This document shows, piece by piece, positions 18,956 to 30,213 of a stretch of 39,279 bases of DNA (position 1 is the first letter of the stretch; the number at the start of each line of letters is the position of its first letter). The translations under genes and the position numbers were made by a program. The DNA comes from Frankiales bacterium (lineage in GTDB: Bacteria; Actinomycetota; Actinomycetes; Mycobacteriales; SCTD01), in NCBI GenBank assembly GCA_025965615.1, contig JAOPWP010000127.1, positions 1-39,279 of the forward strand, in the 5' to 3' direction. The notes beneath the pieces were generated by a model that saw nothing but the letters and a program-made list of their open reading frames with translations, was not told where the DNA came from and did not search any database.

Positions 18956-20484
18956 GGTCGCCGCCAGGTGCGTCCGTCACGGGCCAGCATGGCGTCGGCG
19001 CCCCTGGGTCCCCACTCGCCGGCCCGGTAGAGCTCGGGCTCCCCGCCCTCGGCCCAGAACTGCTCGATCGGGTCGATGACCCGCCAGCTCTGCTCGACCT
19101 CCTCGTTGCGCGGGAACAGGGACGCGTCGCCCAGCAGCACGTCGAGCAGCAGGCGCTCGTAGGCCTCCGGGGAGGCCTCGGTGAACGCCTCGCCGTACTG
19201 GAAGTCCATGGCGACGTCACGGACCTCCATCGTGGTGCCGGGCACCTTGGAGCCGAAGCGCAGGGTGACGCCCTCGTCGGGCTGCACCCGCACCACCAGC
19301 TGGTTCGCGCCGAGCTCCTCGGTGTCGGTCTTGGAGAACGGCAGGTGGGGGGCCTTGTGGAAGACCACGGCGATCTCCGTGACGCGCCGGGGGAGCCGCT
19401 TGCCGGTGCGCAGGTAGAACGGCACCCCGGCCCACCGTCGGGTCTCGACCTCGAGGCGCACGGCGGCGAAGGTCTCGGTCCGGCTGTCGGGCGCGACGCC
19501 CTCCTCCGCGCGGTAGGCCTGCACCCGTTCGCCGGCCAGCCAGCCCTGGTCGTACTGGCCTCGGACGGCGTGGAGGGCGAGGTCCTTCGGCGGCTTGAGC
19601 GCACCCAGGACCTTGCGTTTCTCGGTGCGCAGGCTCTCGGCGTCGAAGCCGACCGGCTCCTCCATGGCCGTCAGCGCGAGAAGCTGCAGCAGGTGGTTCT
19701 GCAGGACGTCTCGTGCCGCGCCGGTCTCCTCGTAGAACCCGGCCCGACTGCCGATGCCGACGTCCTCGGCCATGGTGATCTGCACCGAGTCGACGTGGTG
19801 GCTGTTCCAGATCGGCTCGAACAGGGTGTTGGCGAAGCGCAGGGCGAGCAGGTTCTGGACGGTCTCCTTGCCCAGGTAGTGGTCGATCCGGAAGACGTCC
19901 TGGGGCGTGAAGACGTCGTCGACCAGGTCGTTCAGCTCGCGCGAGGACGGCAGGTCGTGGCCGAAAGGCTTCTCGACCACCACCCGCCGCCAGCCCGCGT
20001 CGCTGTCGCCGCCGGGGTGGCTGTCGGCCATGCCGGTCCGCTGCATCTGCTTGAGCACCGTCGGGAAGGCAGCCGGGGGGATGGACAGGTAGAACGCGGC
20101 GTTGCCCTGCGTGCCGTGGCTGGCATGCAGATCGGACAGCATCGCGGCGAGGCTGTCGAAGGCCGCGTCGTCGTCGAAGCTGCCGGAGAGGAACTTGATC
20201 GAGTCGGACAGGCGCTGCCAGGTCGACTCGCGGAACTCCGTACGAGCCCCCTTGCGCGCCGCCTCCTTCGCCAGCTCCTCGAACTCGCCGTGCGCCCAGT
20301 CGCGGCGGGCGAAGCCGAGCAGCACGAAGCCCGCGGGGAGCAGTCCGCGGTTGGCGAGGTCGTAGACGGCCGGGATCAGCTTCTTCTTCGCGAGGTCGCC
20401 CGTGACCCCGAAGACCACCAGCGCGCACGGGTCGGGGACGCGGGGGAGCCGCCGGTCGCCGGGGGAGCGAAGCGGGTTGGTCAT
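18952..20484 (-). CDS. zwf: Glucose-6-phosphate 1-dehydrogenase
   Basis: The enzyme oxidises glucose 6-phosphate to the lactone with NADP+, the committed step of the oxidative pentose phosphate pathway. The 510-residue product has the nucleotide-binding GVTGDLA at 26-32 and VVVEKPFGHD. The active-site signature RIDHYLGKETVQN and the C-terminal LRTGKRLPRR are also present. The track ORF reaches back to 20742 inside pgi. I use ATG 20484, which overlaps the pgi stop (ATGA) and precedes the first conserved sequence by about 25 residues. The stop overlaps opcA. Confidence 0.97.
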   Translation of the reverse strand: MTNPLRSPGDRRLPRVPDPCALVVFGVTGDLAKKKLIPAVYDLANRGLLPAGFVLLGFARRDWAHGEFEELAKEAARKGARTEFRESTWQRLSDSIKFLSGSFDDDAAFDSLAAMLSDLHASHGTQGNAAFYLSIPPAAFPTVLKQMQRTGMADSHPGGDSDAGWRRVVVEKPFGHDLPSSRELNDLVDDVFTPQDVFRIDHYLGKETVQNLLALRFANTLFEPIWNSHHVDSVQITMAEDVGIGSRAGFYEETGAARDVLQNHLLQLLALTAMEEPVGFDAESLRTEKRKVLGALKPPKDLALHAVRGQYDQGWLAGERVQAYRAEEGVAPDSRTETFAAVRLEVETRRWAGVPFYLRTGKRLPRRVTEIAVVFHKAPHLPFSKTDTEELGANQLVVRVQPDEGVTLRFGSKVPGTTMEVRDVAMDFQYGEAFTEASPEAYERLLLDVLLGDASLFPRNEEVEQSWRVIDPIEQFWAEGGEPELYRAGEWGPRGADAMLARDGRTWRRP

Positions 20485-22124
20485 CGCCGGGCCGCCACCT
20501 CGAGCAGGGTCGCGAGGCCCTCGGCGCGGTCGACCAGGTGGAGCCGCAGGACCGGGCGGGACCGCTCGGCGAGTGCCCGCAGGTCGCCCAGCGCCTGCGC
20601 CGTCTGGAGGCCGCCGAAGGTGAACGGCCGACCCGGGATGTCGAGGTCCTCGGCCACGGCGCCGGTGATCTGCAGGAACGCGCCGGTCTGCGGCCCGCCC
20701 TTGTGGAACTGACCGGTCGAGTGGAGGAAGCGCGGCGCCCACCCGAAGGTCACCGGGTGCGCCAGGCGAGCGGCCAGGAGCGCCCGGAGCTCAGCGGCGC
20801 GTGCGTCGGCCTGCCGGTCGAGGTAGGCCATGACGGCGAGGTAGCCGCGGTCGGGCACCGACGCCAGCAGGGCGTCCAGTGCCCCGGACAGGTCGGTCAC
20901 CCCGCTCTGCAGGCTCCCGCTGGCATGCACCTCGACCCCGCCCTCGACCAGCAGCGGCGGCTCTGGATCGCCGGCGGGCCCGGCGTCGAGGATCGCCTGG
21001 GTGTTGTCCTTGCTCTCCTGGACGTTCGGCTGGTCGAACGGGTTGATCCGCAGTGCTGCGCCCGTGACCGCGGTGGCGTACTCCCAGGCCAGGAACTGGG
21101 CGCCCAGCGGCCCGTCGACCGTCGTGCGCGGGGTGCCCTCGGCCGCCCGGGCCGAGGCCGGACCCACCAGGTGGCTGTCGGCGCTCGGCTCGGTGCCGGG
21201 CGCGTCCGCCGCCTCGACGACGACGGGCAGGACCCCCTTGCCCTGCTTGCCGGTCGACTCGGCGACGAGCTGCTCGGCCCAGTCACCGAAGCCGGGGTAG
21301 GGACCCGGGACCAGGACGAGCTTGTCGCGCCCTCCGACGGCGCCGCCCCCGAGGGCCGCCCCCAGGAGCAGGGACGGGTTGTCGTCCGTGGCGGCCAGCG
21401 AGTCCTGCAGGGCCGCCGCCTCGTCGAGCAGCCCCGCGATGTCCACCCCTGCGAGCCCGGCCGGGACCAGGCCGAACGCGGTGAGCGCCGAGTAGCGCCC
21501 CCCGACGTCGGGATCGGCCAGGAAGACCGCGCGGCTCCCCTCGTCGCGCGCTGCGCTCTCGAACGGCGATCCCGGGTCCGTCACGACGACGACCCGCCGT
21601 GCCGGGTCGATGCCGGCCGCTTCGAAGGCCGCCCGCGCCGCCCGGCGGTGGCTGTCGGTCTCGAGGGTGCCGCCGGACTTCGACGAGACGACGACCACGC
21701 TGCGCTCGAGGTCCACCAGAGCGCCACGCACCTGACCCGGGTCCGTGGTGTCGACGACGACCAGCGGCCGGCCCGCGGCGGCGCAGATGACCTCGGGAGC
21801 CAGCGAGGACCCGCCCATGCCGCAGAGCACCACCCGGTCGATGCCCTCGGCCGCGAGTTCACCTTGCAGCGAGAGGATCTCGTCGACCATGGCGCGGCCG
21901 GTGGGGACGACGTCGAGCCATCCGAGCCGGACGCCGGCCTCGGCCGAGGCCTCCGGCCCCCACAGCGACGAGTCCTTGGCGACCAGGGCCTGTGCGAGCC
22001 CGGACGAGGCGGCCTCGTCGAGGACCCCCTGCGCCGCACCGGTCAGCGAGGCGCCCTCCACCGTGACCGTGAGGCCGCCGGCCCCGGCGCCCAGCCCTGA
22101 GGCCGAGGACGGCGGGCCGCTCAC
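20481..22124 (-). CDS. pgi: Glucose-6-phosphate isomerase
   Basis: The enzyme interconverts glucose 6-phosphate and fructose 6-phosphate, linking glycolysis and the pentose phosphate pathway. The 547-residue product has two SIS (sugar isomerase) domains. The first includes [15 protein letters not shown] and [15 protein letters not shown]. The later half has [13 protein letters not shown] and [13 protein letters not shown]. This is the short-N-terminus type seen in actinobacteria and in transaldolase-isomerase fusions rather than the E. coli type. GTG 22124 overlaps the tal stop by 3 bases, and zwf overlaps its own stop. The track ORF beginning at 22919 reads backward into tal and is not real there. 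In M. tuberculosis pgi lies elsewhere. Confidence 0.95.
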   Translation of the reverse strand: MSGPPSSASGLGAGAGGLTVTVEGASLTGAAQGVLDEAASSGLAQALVAKDSSLWGPEASAEAGVRLGWLDVVPTGRAMVDEILSLQGELAAEGIDRVVLCGMGGSSLAPEVICAAAGRPLVVVDTTDPGQVRGALVDLERSVVVVSSKSGGTLETDSHRRAARAAFEAAGIDPARRVVVVTDPGSPFESAARDEGSRAVFLADPDVGGRYSALTAFGLVPAGLAGVDIAGLLDEAAALQDSLAATDDNPSLLLGAALGGGAVGGRDKLVLVPGPYPGFGDWAEQLVAESTGKQGKGVLPVVVEAADAPGTEPSADSHLVGPASARAAEGTPRTTVDGPLGAQFLAWEYATAVTGAALRINPFDQPNVQESKDNTQAILDAGPAGDPEPPLLVEGGVEVHASGSLQSGVTDLSGALDALLASVPDRGYLAVMAYLDRQADARAAELRALLAARLAHPVTFGWAPRFLHSTGQFHKGGPQTGAFLQITGAVAEDLDIPGRPFTFGGLQTAQALGDLRALAERSRPVLRLHLVDRAEGLATLLEVAARR

Positions 22125-23302
22125 GCGCTGCTCTCCGTCGATGCTGCTGCGGGCCCGTCGCCGGCCGGGTTGGTGCCTCCGTCGGAGCTGACATCGGCCC
22201 CCGCCTTCTCGAGCTGCTCCGTGACGGACTCGATCAGCTGGTTCCAGGCATCCTCGAACTTGCTGACGCCCTCCACCTCGAGCTTCTCGACCACGGCGTC
22301 GTAGTCGATGCCGGCCGCGGCCAGGTCGTCGAGCACCTGCTGCGCGGAGTCGTACGTCGTCGTGACCGTGTCGCCGCGCACGACCCCGTGGTCGGCGACG
22401 GCCTCCAGGGTGGCCTCCGGCATCGTGTTCACGGTCCCGGGGGCCACCAGCTCGACGACGTACTGCGTGTCGTCGTAGGCGGGGTCCTTCACGCCGGTCG
22501 AGGCCCAGAGCGGTCGCTGCGGGAGGGCACCCGCCGACTGGAGCGCGGTCCAGCGCTCGCTCGCGAACACCTTCTCGTAGTGGGCGTAGGCCAGCCGGGC
22601 GTTGGCGATCGCCGCCTTCCCGAACAGGCCGCCGGACGGGTCGGCGCCGGAGGCCTTGAGCTGCTTGTCGACCTCGCTGTCGACCCGGGAGACGAAGAAG
22701 GAGGCCACCGACCCCAGGCGCGACAGGTCGTGGCCGTTCTCCTTCGCCTGCTCGACACCGGCGAGGAACGCCTCCATCACCGCGTCGTAGCGCTCCAGGG
22801 AGAAGATCAGCGTCACGTTGACGCTGATCCCCTCGGCCAGGACGGCCGTGATCGCCGGGAGCCCGGCGAGCGTGGCAGGGATCTTGATGTACAGGTTCGG
22901 CCGGTCGACCAGCCACCACAGCGCCTTGGCCTCGGCGACGGTTCGCTCGGTGTCGTGGGCGATCCGGGGGTCCACCTCGATCGACACCCGGCCGTCGACG
23001 CCGCCGGAGGCCTCGTAGGAGGGCATCATCACGTCGCAGGCCCAGCGCACGTCGTAGGTCGTGAGCGCGCGGACCGCCTCGCCGACGTCCGTCCCGCGCA
23101 GGGCGAGGTCGCGCACCTGCTCGTCGTAGGCCGCCCCCTCTGACAGCGCCTTCTGGAAGATCGACGGGTTGGTCGTGACCCCGACCACGTGGGAGTCGCG
23201 CACCAGCTCGGCGAGGTTGCCCGAGCGCAGCCGCTCGCGAGACAGGTCGTCGAGCCAGACCGCGACGCCCGCGGCGGACAGGTCAGCGAGGGGGTCGGTC
23301 AC
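22121..23302 (-). CDS. tal: Transaldolase
   Basis: The enzyme transfers a three-carbon unit between sugar phosphates in the non-oxidative pentose phosphate pathway. It has 393 residues, the usual actinobacterial size. The N-terminal [13 protein letters not shown] is near residue 41. The Schiff-base Lys is Lys140 in [13 protein letters not shown], followed by [14 protein letters not shown]. Start GTG 23302 lies 24 bases after the tkt stop, with CAGGAGC upstream. A disordered Ala/Ser/Asp tail of about 25 residues ([17 protein letters not shown]) closes the protein just before pgi begins. Confidence 0.96.
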   Translation of the reverse strand: MTDPLADLSAAGVAVWLDDLSRERLRSGNLAELVRDSHVVGVTTNPSIFQKALSEGAAYDEQVRDLALRGTDVGEAVRALTTYDVRWACDVMMPSYEASGGVDGRVSIEVDPRIAHDTERTVAEAKALWWLVDRPNLYIKIPATLAGLPAITAVLAEGISVNVTLIFSLERYDAVMEAFLAGVEQAKENGHDLSRLGSVASFFVSRVDSEVDKQLKASGADPSGGLFGKAAIANARLAYAHYEKVFASERWTALQSAGALPQRPLWASTGVKDPAYDDTQYVVELVAPGTVNTMPEATLEAVADHGVVRGDTVTTTYDSAQQVLDDLAAAGIDYDAVVEKLEVEGVSKFEDAWNQLIESVTEQLEKAGADVSSDGGTNPAGDGPAAASTESSA

Positions 23303-23326
23303 AGCACAGCTCCTGGAGTTCGTCGG

Positions 23327-25435
<2,109 letters not shown>

Positions 25436-25577
25436 GCGGGCGGTGGCCCTCCGTCGTCGTCGTGGGTCTCGGCCGTAAGACGCCGACCCTAGACCCGTGA
25501 TGTTGCCGCCAGGTCGCGAGGCACACCTCGGCGACGGCGCCCTCACGACCCGGCAGGCCGCGCCCCGCCGCGGTCGG

Positions 25578-25583
25578 TAGGCT
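25578..25583 (+). promoter_or_regulatory. Candidate -10 element TAGGCT for leaderless ctaB
   Basis: TAGGCT lies exactly 7 bases before GTG 25591, the geometry of a leaderless promoter. The same hexamer stands 6 bases before ctaA on the other strand. No clear -35 is visible in the GC-rich upstream sequence. Confidence 0.5.
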
Positions 25584-25590
25584 CTGGCTC

Positions 25591-26559
25591 GTGACGACGC
25601 TCGCGGGCCATGCCCCCGGATCCCCCGGCGGGTCTCCGAGCGAGCGGTTGCCTGAGACGGTGGTCGCTCCCTCGGTCGCCGCGTCGCTGAAGGCGTCGGT
25701 CGGTGCCTACATCGCGTTGACGAAGCCGCGGATCATCGAGCTGCTGCTCGTGACCACCGTGCCCACGATGATCCTTGCCGAGGGCGGCCTGCCCTCCCTC
25801 GGGCTCGTTCTGGCGACGCTGCTCGGCGGCTCGCTGGCGGCCGGGAGCGCCAACGCCCTGAACTGCTACGTCGACCGCGACATCGACCAGCTCATGCGGC
25901 GCACCTCCCGCCGCCCGCTCGTGCGCCACACGGTCACGCCCGCCCGTGCGCTGGTGTTCGGGCTGCTGCTCGGCGTGCTCGCGACGGTCGAGCTCGCGCT
26001 GACCACCAACGCGCTCGCGGCGGCCCTCGCCGTCGCAGCGATCGCCTTCTACGTGGTCATCTACACGATGGTGCTCAAGCGCCGCACCTCGCAGAACATC
26101 GTGTGGGGCGGAGCCGCCGGCTGCATGCCGGTGCTGATCGGCTGGGCAGCGGTCACGGGCTCGCTCAGCTGGGTCCCGTGGGTCCTGTTCGCGGTGATCT
26201 TCTTCTGGACGCCTCCTCACTACTGGCCGCTGGCGATGCGCTACAAGGACGACTACGCGGCAGCGGGCGTGCCGATGCTGCCGGTGGTCGCGTCGCCCGC
26301 CGTCGTCGCCTCGCGGATCGTGGCGTACAGCTGGGCGATGGTCGCGACGTCGCTGCTGCTGATCGCACCGCTCGGCCCGTCCGGACCGGTCTACGCCGTC
26401 GTCGCGGTGGCGCTCGGCGGCGTGTTCCTGCGCGAGGCCCACCTGCTGCAGGGCCGCATCCGGGCGGGTGCCGAGGCGGCCCCGATGCGGCTGTTCCACT
26501 GGTCGATCACCTATCTCGCCCTGCTGTTCCTCGCGCTCGCGGTCGACCAGCTGCTGTGA
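25591..26559 (+). CDS. ctaB: Protoheme IX farnesyltransferase (heme O synthase)
   Basis: This membrane prenyltransferase of the UbiA family adds farnesyl to heme b to make heme O, the precursor of heme A for cytochrome oxidase. The 322-residue product has about nine membrane segments. The first Asp-rich motif is NCYVDRDID at residues 91-99, followed by MRRTSRRPL. The second motif, YKDDYAAAG, is near residue 220. About 38 polar N-terminal residues precede the first motif, [12 protein letters not shown]. Start GTG 25591 is preceded by a -10 at leaderless distance and by no obvious ribosome site. It overlaps the next gene by 4 bases (GTGA). It lies next to tkt as in M. tuberculosis. Confidence 0.96.
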   Translation: MTTLAGHAPGSPGGSPSERLPETVVAPSVAASLKASVGAYIALTKPRIIELLLVTTVPTMILAEGGLPSLGLVLATLLGGSLAAGSANALNCYVDRDIDQLMRRTSRRPLVRHTVTPARALVFGLLLGVLATVELALTTNALAAALAVAAIAFYVVIYTMVLKRRTSQNIVWGGAAGCMPVLIGWAAVTGSLSWVPWVLFAVIFFWTPPHYWPLAMRYKDDYAAAGVPMLPVVASPAVVASRIVAYSWAMVATSLLLIAPLGPSGPVYAVVAVALGGVFLREAHLLQGRIRAGAEAAPMRLFHWSITYLALLFLALAVDQLL

Positions 26560-27404
26560 CACGGGGCCAGCCGCGGGTCGCGCTGGCCACCTGCAGCTCT
26601 CTGCCAACCCTCGGCGAGGACGGCCCCCTGCTGCTCGACGCCCTGGCCGCTGTGGACGTCGCCGCCGAGCCAGTCGTGTGGGACGACAGCGCGGCGGACT
26701 GGGCGTCCTACGACCTGGTGGTGGTGCGGTCCACGTGGGACTACACGACGCGCCGGGAGGAGTTCCTGGCCTGGGCCCGCTCGGTGCCGCGCCTCGCCAA
26801 CCCGGCGGACGTGCTCGAGTGGAACACCGACAAGCGCTACCTCGCCGAGCTCGCAGCGGCGGGCGTGCCCGTGGTGCCGACGACGTTCGTCGCGCCGGGG
26901 GAGCGCTACGCGCCTCCGGCGTACGAGCACGTCGTCAAGCCGACGGTCTCGGCGGGTTCACGCGACACGGCCCGCTACGCCGTGGGGGAGGACTCCTCGC
27001 CGCACGCGCTGGCCCTGCTCGAGGCCGGACGCACCGTGATGGTGCAGCCCTACCAGGCCGCGGTGGACGTGGCCGGTGAGACGGCCGTGCTGGTGTTCGG
27101 GGGAGAGCACAGCCACGCTGCCCGCAAGGCGCCGGTCCTCGACGGCACCCTCGACGATCCGCTGAAGGTCGGGATCAGCGCACGCGAGGCCTCGCCGGCC
27201 GAGCTGGAGGTGGCTCGGCTCGCTCTCGCCGCCGTGCCGTCTGCGGGGCCTCTGCTCTACGCGCGGGTGGACCTCGTGCCCGGCCCCGACGGCTCGCCGG
27301 TGCTGATGGAGCTGGAGGTCACCGAGCCGTCCCTGTTCCTGGGGCTGTCAGCCGGCGCTGCCGACCGGCTCGCCGCGGCGGTCCTGGAGCGGCTCCGCAG
27401 CTGA
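26556..27404 (+). CDS. ATP-grasp ligase-like protein coupled to ctaB
   Basis: This 282-residue protein belongs to the ATP-grasp superfamily, in the RimK/glutathione-synthetase-like group that includes DcsG. Residues 1-90 form a pre-ATP-grasp domain with [20 protein letters not shown], a recognisable signature of this group. Then come [20 protein letters not shown] and the nucleotide-binding Lys in [37 protein letters not shown] and the metal-binding [12 protein letters not shown] near the end complete the fold. It should join a carboxylate to an amine or similar using ATP, but the substrate is unknown. I use GTG 26556, overlapping the ctaB stop, because the longer track ORF reads backward into ctaB. 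Coupling to ctaB hints at a role near heme or respiration. Its 3' end overlaps ctaA by 57 bases. Confidence 0.88.
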   Translation: MTRGQPRVALATCSSLPTLGEDGPLLLDALAAVDVAAEPVVWDDSAADWASYDLVVVRSTWDYTTRREEFLAWARSVPRLANPADVLEWNTDKRYLAELAAAGVPVVPTTFVAPGERYAPPAYEHVVKPTVSAGSRDTARYAVGEDSSPHALALLEAGRTVMVQPYQAAVDVAGETAVLVFGGEHSHAARKAPVLDGTLDDPLKVGISAREASPAELEVARLALAAVPSAGPLLYARVDLVPGPDGSPVLMELEVTEPSLFLGLSAGAADRLAAAVLERLRS

Positions 27405-28277
27405 GGTCTGCCCGGCAGGGCCCCGCGGCTGCAGCGCCAGGACGGCCTGCACCGCCGTCACGATCACCAGGCAGGCACCGAGCAGGTGCAGCCCGACCAG
27501 CAGGACAGGCAGGTCGGAGAAGTACTGCGCGAACCCCAGCGCGCCTTGCGCCAGCTCGACGACGAGCAGCACGCCCATGGCCCGGGTCGCCGCGGGCGGG
27601 GCCGACACGGCCCGGAGGGCGACGTAGAACGCTGCCGTCAGCCCGATCAGCAGGAAGACCAGGTCGGCGTGCACCTGGCTGACCGACTCGGGGTCCAGAC
27701 CGGTCCGGCCCGCCGCGAGGTCGCCGGAGTGGGGGCCGCTTCCGGTGACCACCGTGCCGGCCACGAGCGTCGCTGCGACGACCACCAGCAGGGCCGTGCC
27801 GAGGCGCCGGAGGGGGAGGGGCACCCCCGGGTCGGCCGGCGCCCCGTCGTGCCGGATCCGGGTCCAGAGCACGACGGCCAGGGCGATGAGGACCCCCGAG
27901 ATCAGGAAGTGGCCCATGACGGTCCACGGGTTGAGCTCGGTGAGGACGGTGATCCCGCCCAGCAGGGCCTGCGCGGGGATGCCGAGCGCGCCGAGCACCG
28001 CGAGCCGCCGCCAGCCGGGCCGTACGGGTCGCACGCGCCACACGGCGACGAGGAGGGCGACCACGACGGCGAGCAGGACGAAGGTGAGCAGCCGGTTGCC
28101 GAACTCGATCACGCCGTGGGCGGCGTACTCCGGTGTCGGGGTGAGGGTCGTCGTCGTGCACTTCGGCCACGTCGGGCAGCCCAGGCCCGAGGCCGTCAGG
28201 CGGACGGCGCCGCCGGTGACGACGATGGCGCTGTTGGCGACCACGCTGGCGAGCGCCAGACGCCGGACGGTGAGCAC
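27348..28277 (-). CDS. ctaA: Heme A synthase (CtaA/COX15 family)
   Basis: This membrane enzyme oxidises heme O to heme A. The 309-residue product has about eight hydrophobic helices in two similar halves. The first half begins VVTGGAVRLTASGLGCPTWPKC, which is characteristic, and HGVIEFGNRLL and GSGPHSGD also fit the family. The second half includes the conserved HADLVFLLIGL and HLLGACLV. Start GTG 28277 has TAGGCT 6 bases upstream, so the message is probably leaderless. The last 19 codons overlap the convergent ATP-grasp gene and encode a polar tail after the last helix. It lies beside the ABC exporter as in M. tuberculosis (Rv1456c). Confidence 0.95.
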   Translation of the reverse strand: MLTVRRLALASVVANSAIVVTGGAVRLTASGLGCPTWPKCTTTTLTPTPEYAAHGVIEFGNRLLTFVLLAVVVALLVAVWRVRPVRPGWRRLAVLGALGIPAQALLGGITVLTELNPWTVMGHFLISGVLIALAVVLWTRIRHDGAPADPGVPLPLRRLGTALLVVVAATLVAGTVVTGSGPHSGDLAAGRTGLDPESVSQVHADLVFLLIGLTAAFYVALRAVSAPPAATRAMGVLLVVELAQGALGFAQYFSDLPVLLVGLHLLGACLVIVTAVQAVLALQPRGPAGQTSAAEPLQDRRGEPVGSAG

Positions 28278-28283
28278 GGTCCG

Positions 28284-28289
28284 AGCCTA
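28284..28289 (-). promoter_or_regulatory. Candidate -10 element TAGGCT for leaderless ctaA
   Basis: On the minus strand TAGGCT is followed by 6 bases (CGGACC) and then the ctaA GTG. It is identical in sequence to the proposed ctaB -10. Confidence 0.5.
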
Positions 28290-28330
28290 CGGGCGTGGCC
28301 GTCCTCGGACCTGCCGGGACCGGCCTGGTC

Positions 28331-28395
28331 GTCCCTGATCGTGTGGCGAACGGAGCTGGACGAAGCGGACACCGGATCGACACATGATCAGGGAG
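28331..28395. repeat. Imperfect 15-bp inverted repeat between the ABC permease gene and ctaA
   Basis: GTCCCTGATCGTGTG at 28331-28345 and CACATGATCAGGGAG at 28381-28395 are complementary except at two positions, and one of these becomes a G-U pair in RNA. The spacer is 35 bases and can pair further. It begins 5 bases after the permease stop in the transcription direction, so it may terminate the exporter operon, or it may be a dispersed palindrome. Confidence 0.5.
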
Positions 28396-28400
28396 GGTCG

Positions 28401-29186
28401 CTACTCCCAGCGGAACAGGCGGGACGCGGCCCCGAGCGAGATGACGGCCCACACGAGCAGGGCCAGCGCCTCGCGGGCGCCGAGCCCGGCCCCGGCGTCG
28501 AGGACGTCGCGCAGCCCGGTCGACAGGGCCGCCGTCGGCAGCAGGGACAGGAGCGGCTCGGCGCCGCCGAAGGCCGACAGCGGGAAGAGCACCCCGCCCA
28601 GCACGAGCAGGACGAACCACAGCAGGTTGGCCGCCGCCAGGGTGGTGAGGCCGCGCAGCGTCCCACCCAGGAGCAGCCCCAGCCCGCTGAAGGCGGCTGT
28701 GCCGAGCACGACCAGGACCAGCACCTGGAGGACCGAACCGCGGGGGTCCCAGCCGAGGGCCAGCCCGACCGCGCAGATGAGCAGCACCTGCAGGAGCTCG
28801 ACCGCCAGGACGGCCAGCGTCTTGGCCCCGAGCAGCACGGTCCGGGGGAGCGGTGTGGCGCCCAGGCGCTTCAGCACGCCGTACTGCCGCTCGAAGCCGA
28901 CCGCGATCGCCTGACCGGTGAACGCGGTCGACATGACCGCGAGCGCGAGGACACCCGGTACGAAGAAGTCGGCTCGCGCCCCGCGACCGACCGCGCCGTC
29001 GACCGAGACGAAGGGCACGAGGACGAGCAGGACCAGCAGGCCCAGCGGGATGACGAGGCTCAGCAGCACCTGCTCGCCGTTGCGCAGGACCAGCTTGAGC
29101 TCGGCGGTCGTCTGCGCCGACAGCATGCGCCGGAGCGGGGCCGCACCCGGCCGGGGTGCGAGCGATCCCGGCGACCAGGTGCTCAT
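28401..29186 (-). CDS. ABC-2 type exporter permease
   Basis: This is the membrane half of a two-gene exporter, 261 residues. Six hydrophobic segments are apparent. The first follows NGEQVLLSLVIPLGLLVLLVLVP (about residues 38-58), and a large second half is rich in Leu/Val/Gly. ABC-2 family features such as KRLGATPLPRTVLLGAKTLAV and the late GGVLFPLSAF are present. I use ATG 29186, overlapping the ATPase stop (ATGA). The longer track ORF reads back into the ATPase. The substrate is unknown. The homologous pair in M. tuberculosis (Rv1457c-Rv1458c) also sits between ctaA and sufR, so a conserved link to heme or Fe-S metabolism is possible but unproven. Confidence 0.92.
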   Translation of the reverse strand: MSTWSPGSLAPRPGAAPLRRMLSAQTTAELKLVLRNGEQVLLSLVIPLGLLVLLVLVPFVSVDGAVGRGARADFFVPGVLALAVMSTAFTGQAIAVGFERQYGVLKRLGATPLPRTVLLGAKTLAVLAVELLQVLLICAVGLALGWDPRGSVLQVLVLVVLGTAAFSGLGLLLGGTLRGLTTLAAANLLWFVLLVLGGVLFPLSAFGGAEPLLSLLPTAALSTGLRDVLDAGAGLGAREALALLVWAVISLGAASRLFRWE

Positions 29187-30100
29187 GCCCGCAGCTCCCG
29201 ACCGGTGAGGTCCAGGAAGACGTCCTCGAGGGTCCGGGTCTCGACCCGCAGGTCGGTCGCGAGCGCGCCCTGGCCGGCGCTCCAGGCCGTGACCGCGGCG
29301 AGCAGCTGCGGGTCGACGACCCCCTCGACGAGGTAGTCGCCCGACGGCGACTCCTTCGCGGTGCACCCGACCGGCAGCGCGGTGAGCAGCTGCTCGAGGT
29401 CCAGCCCCGGTGTGGCCCGGAAGCGCAGCTGGCCGACCGCGCCCGTGCGGGTCAGCTCCGCGACGGTCCCGGTGGCCACCACGCGCCCGGCATCGACGAT
29501 CACGACGTCGTCCGCCAGCCGCTCGGCCTCGTCCATCAGGTGGGTGGTGAGCAGGACGCTGACCCCGTCACGGCGCAGCGCCTCGACCAGCTCCCAGGTC
29601 GCCCGGCGCGCCGCCGGGTCGAGCCCGGCCGTGGGCTCGTCGAGGAAGACCAGCTCAGGGCGCCCCACGACCGCGAGGGCCAGGGACAGGCGCTGCTGCT
29701 GCCCTCCGGACAGGCGCCGGTAGGACGTGCGGGCCACCTCGGACAGCCCGAGCCGCTCGAGCAGGTCGTCGGGATCGAGCGGCGAGGCCGAGAACGAGGC
29801 GACCAGGCGCAGCATCTCCGCGCAGCGGAGCCCTGGATAGGCCCCGCCCGCCTGCGGCATCACCCCGACCCTCGCCCGCAGGGACGACTCCGCCGGAGGC
29901 AGGCCCAGCACGCGCACGGTCCCCGCATCTGCGGTCCGGAACCCCTCGCAGATCTCCACCGTCGTGGTCTTGCCGGCCCCGTTGGGCCCGAGCAGCGCCA
30001 GGACCGTCCCCGGGCGGAGCGTGAGGCTGAGGCCGTCCACGACGGCGCGACCGGCGTACGCCTTGCGCAGCCCGTCGACCTCCAGAGCTGCGGTCGTCAC
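29183..30100 (-). CDS. ABC exporter ATP-binding protein
   Basis: This is the ATPase of the exporter, 305 residues. Walker A is GPNGAGKTT at 38-46. The signature LSGGQQQRLSLALA, Walker B LVFLDEPTAGLD and LLTTHLMDEAERL are all intact. The C-terminal 80 residues form the regulatory domain seen in DrrA/CcmA-like drug or polysaccharide exporters, ending TLEDVFLDLTGRELRA. I use GTG 30100. TACGCT lies 6 bases before it, again suggesting a leaderless message. A GGAGGA immediately adjacent to the GTG is too close to serve as a normal ribosome site. The track start at 30133 is less likely. It is divergent from sufR across about 110 bases. Confidence 0.92.
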   Translation of the reverse strand: MTTAALEVDGLRKAYAGRAVVDGLSLTLRPGTVLALLGPNGAGKTTTVEICEGFRTADAGTVRVLGLPPAESSLRARVGVMPQAGGAYPGLRCAEMLRLVASFSASPLDPDDLLERLGLSEVARTSYRRLSGGQQQRLSLALAVVGRPELVFLDEPTAGLDPAARRATWELVEALRRDGVSVLLTTHLMDEAERLADDVVIVDAGRVVATGTVAELTRTGAVGQLRFRATPGLDLEQLLTALPVGCTAKESPSGDYLVEGVVDPQLLAAVTAWSAGQGALATDLRVETRTLEDVFLDLTGRELRA

Positions 30101-30106
30101 TCCTCC

Positions 30107-30112
30107 AGCGTA
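30107..30112 (-). promoter_or_regulatory. Candidate -10 element TACGCT for leaderless exporter ATPase
   Basis: On the minus strand TACGCT is followed by GGAGGA and then the GTG start, the same 6-base spacing as at ctaA. Confidence 0.45.
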
Positions 30113-30137
30113 GGCCGCAACGGGTGAGGGCACCCTT

Positions 30138-30213
30138 TGTGAGGCGGAACACCGGGCCGTCCCAGCACGCCGGTTCGACGTGGGGACGCATTTACGTGAC
30201 TATGGCGTTGTGA
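30138..30213. promoter_or_regulatory. sufR promoter region with two TGTGA half-sites (possible SufR operators)
   Basis: TGTGA occurs at 30138-30142 inside CACCCTTTGTG (a CAC-N5-GTG inverted repeat) and again at 30209-30213 at the end of ACTATGGCGTTGTGA. The second resembles the ACACT-N5-TGTGA operator I recall for mycobacterial SufR, and it overlaps the proposed sufR start. TTCGAC at 30174-30179 and GACTAT at 30198-30203, 18 bases apart, could be the promoter, placing initiation at or near GTG 30210. This is a candidate only. Confidence 0.35.
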
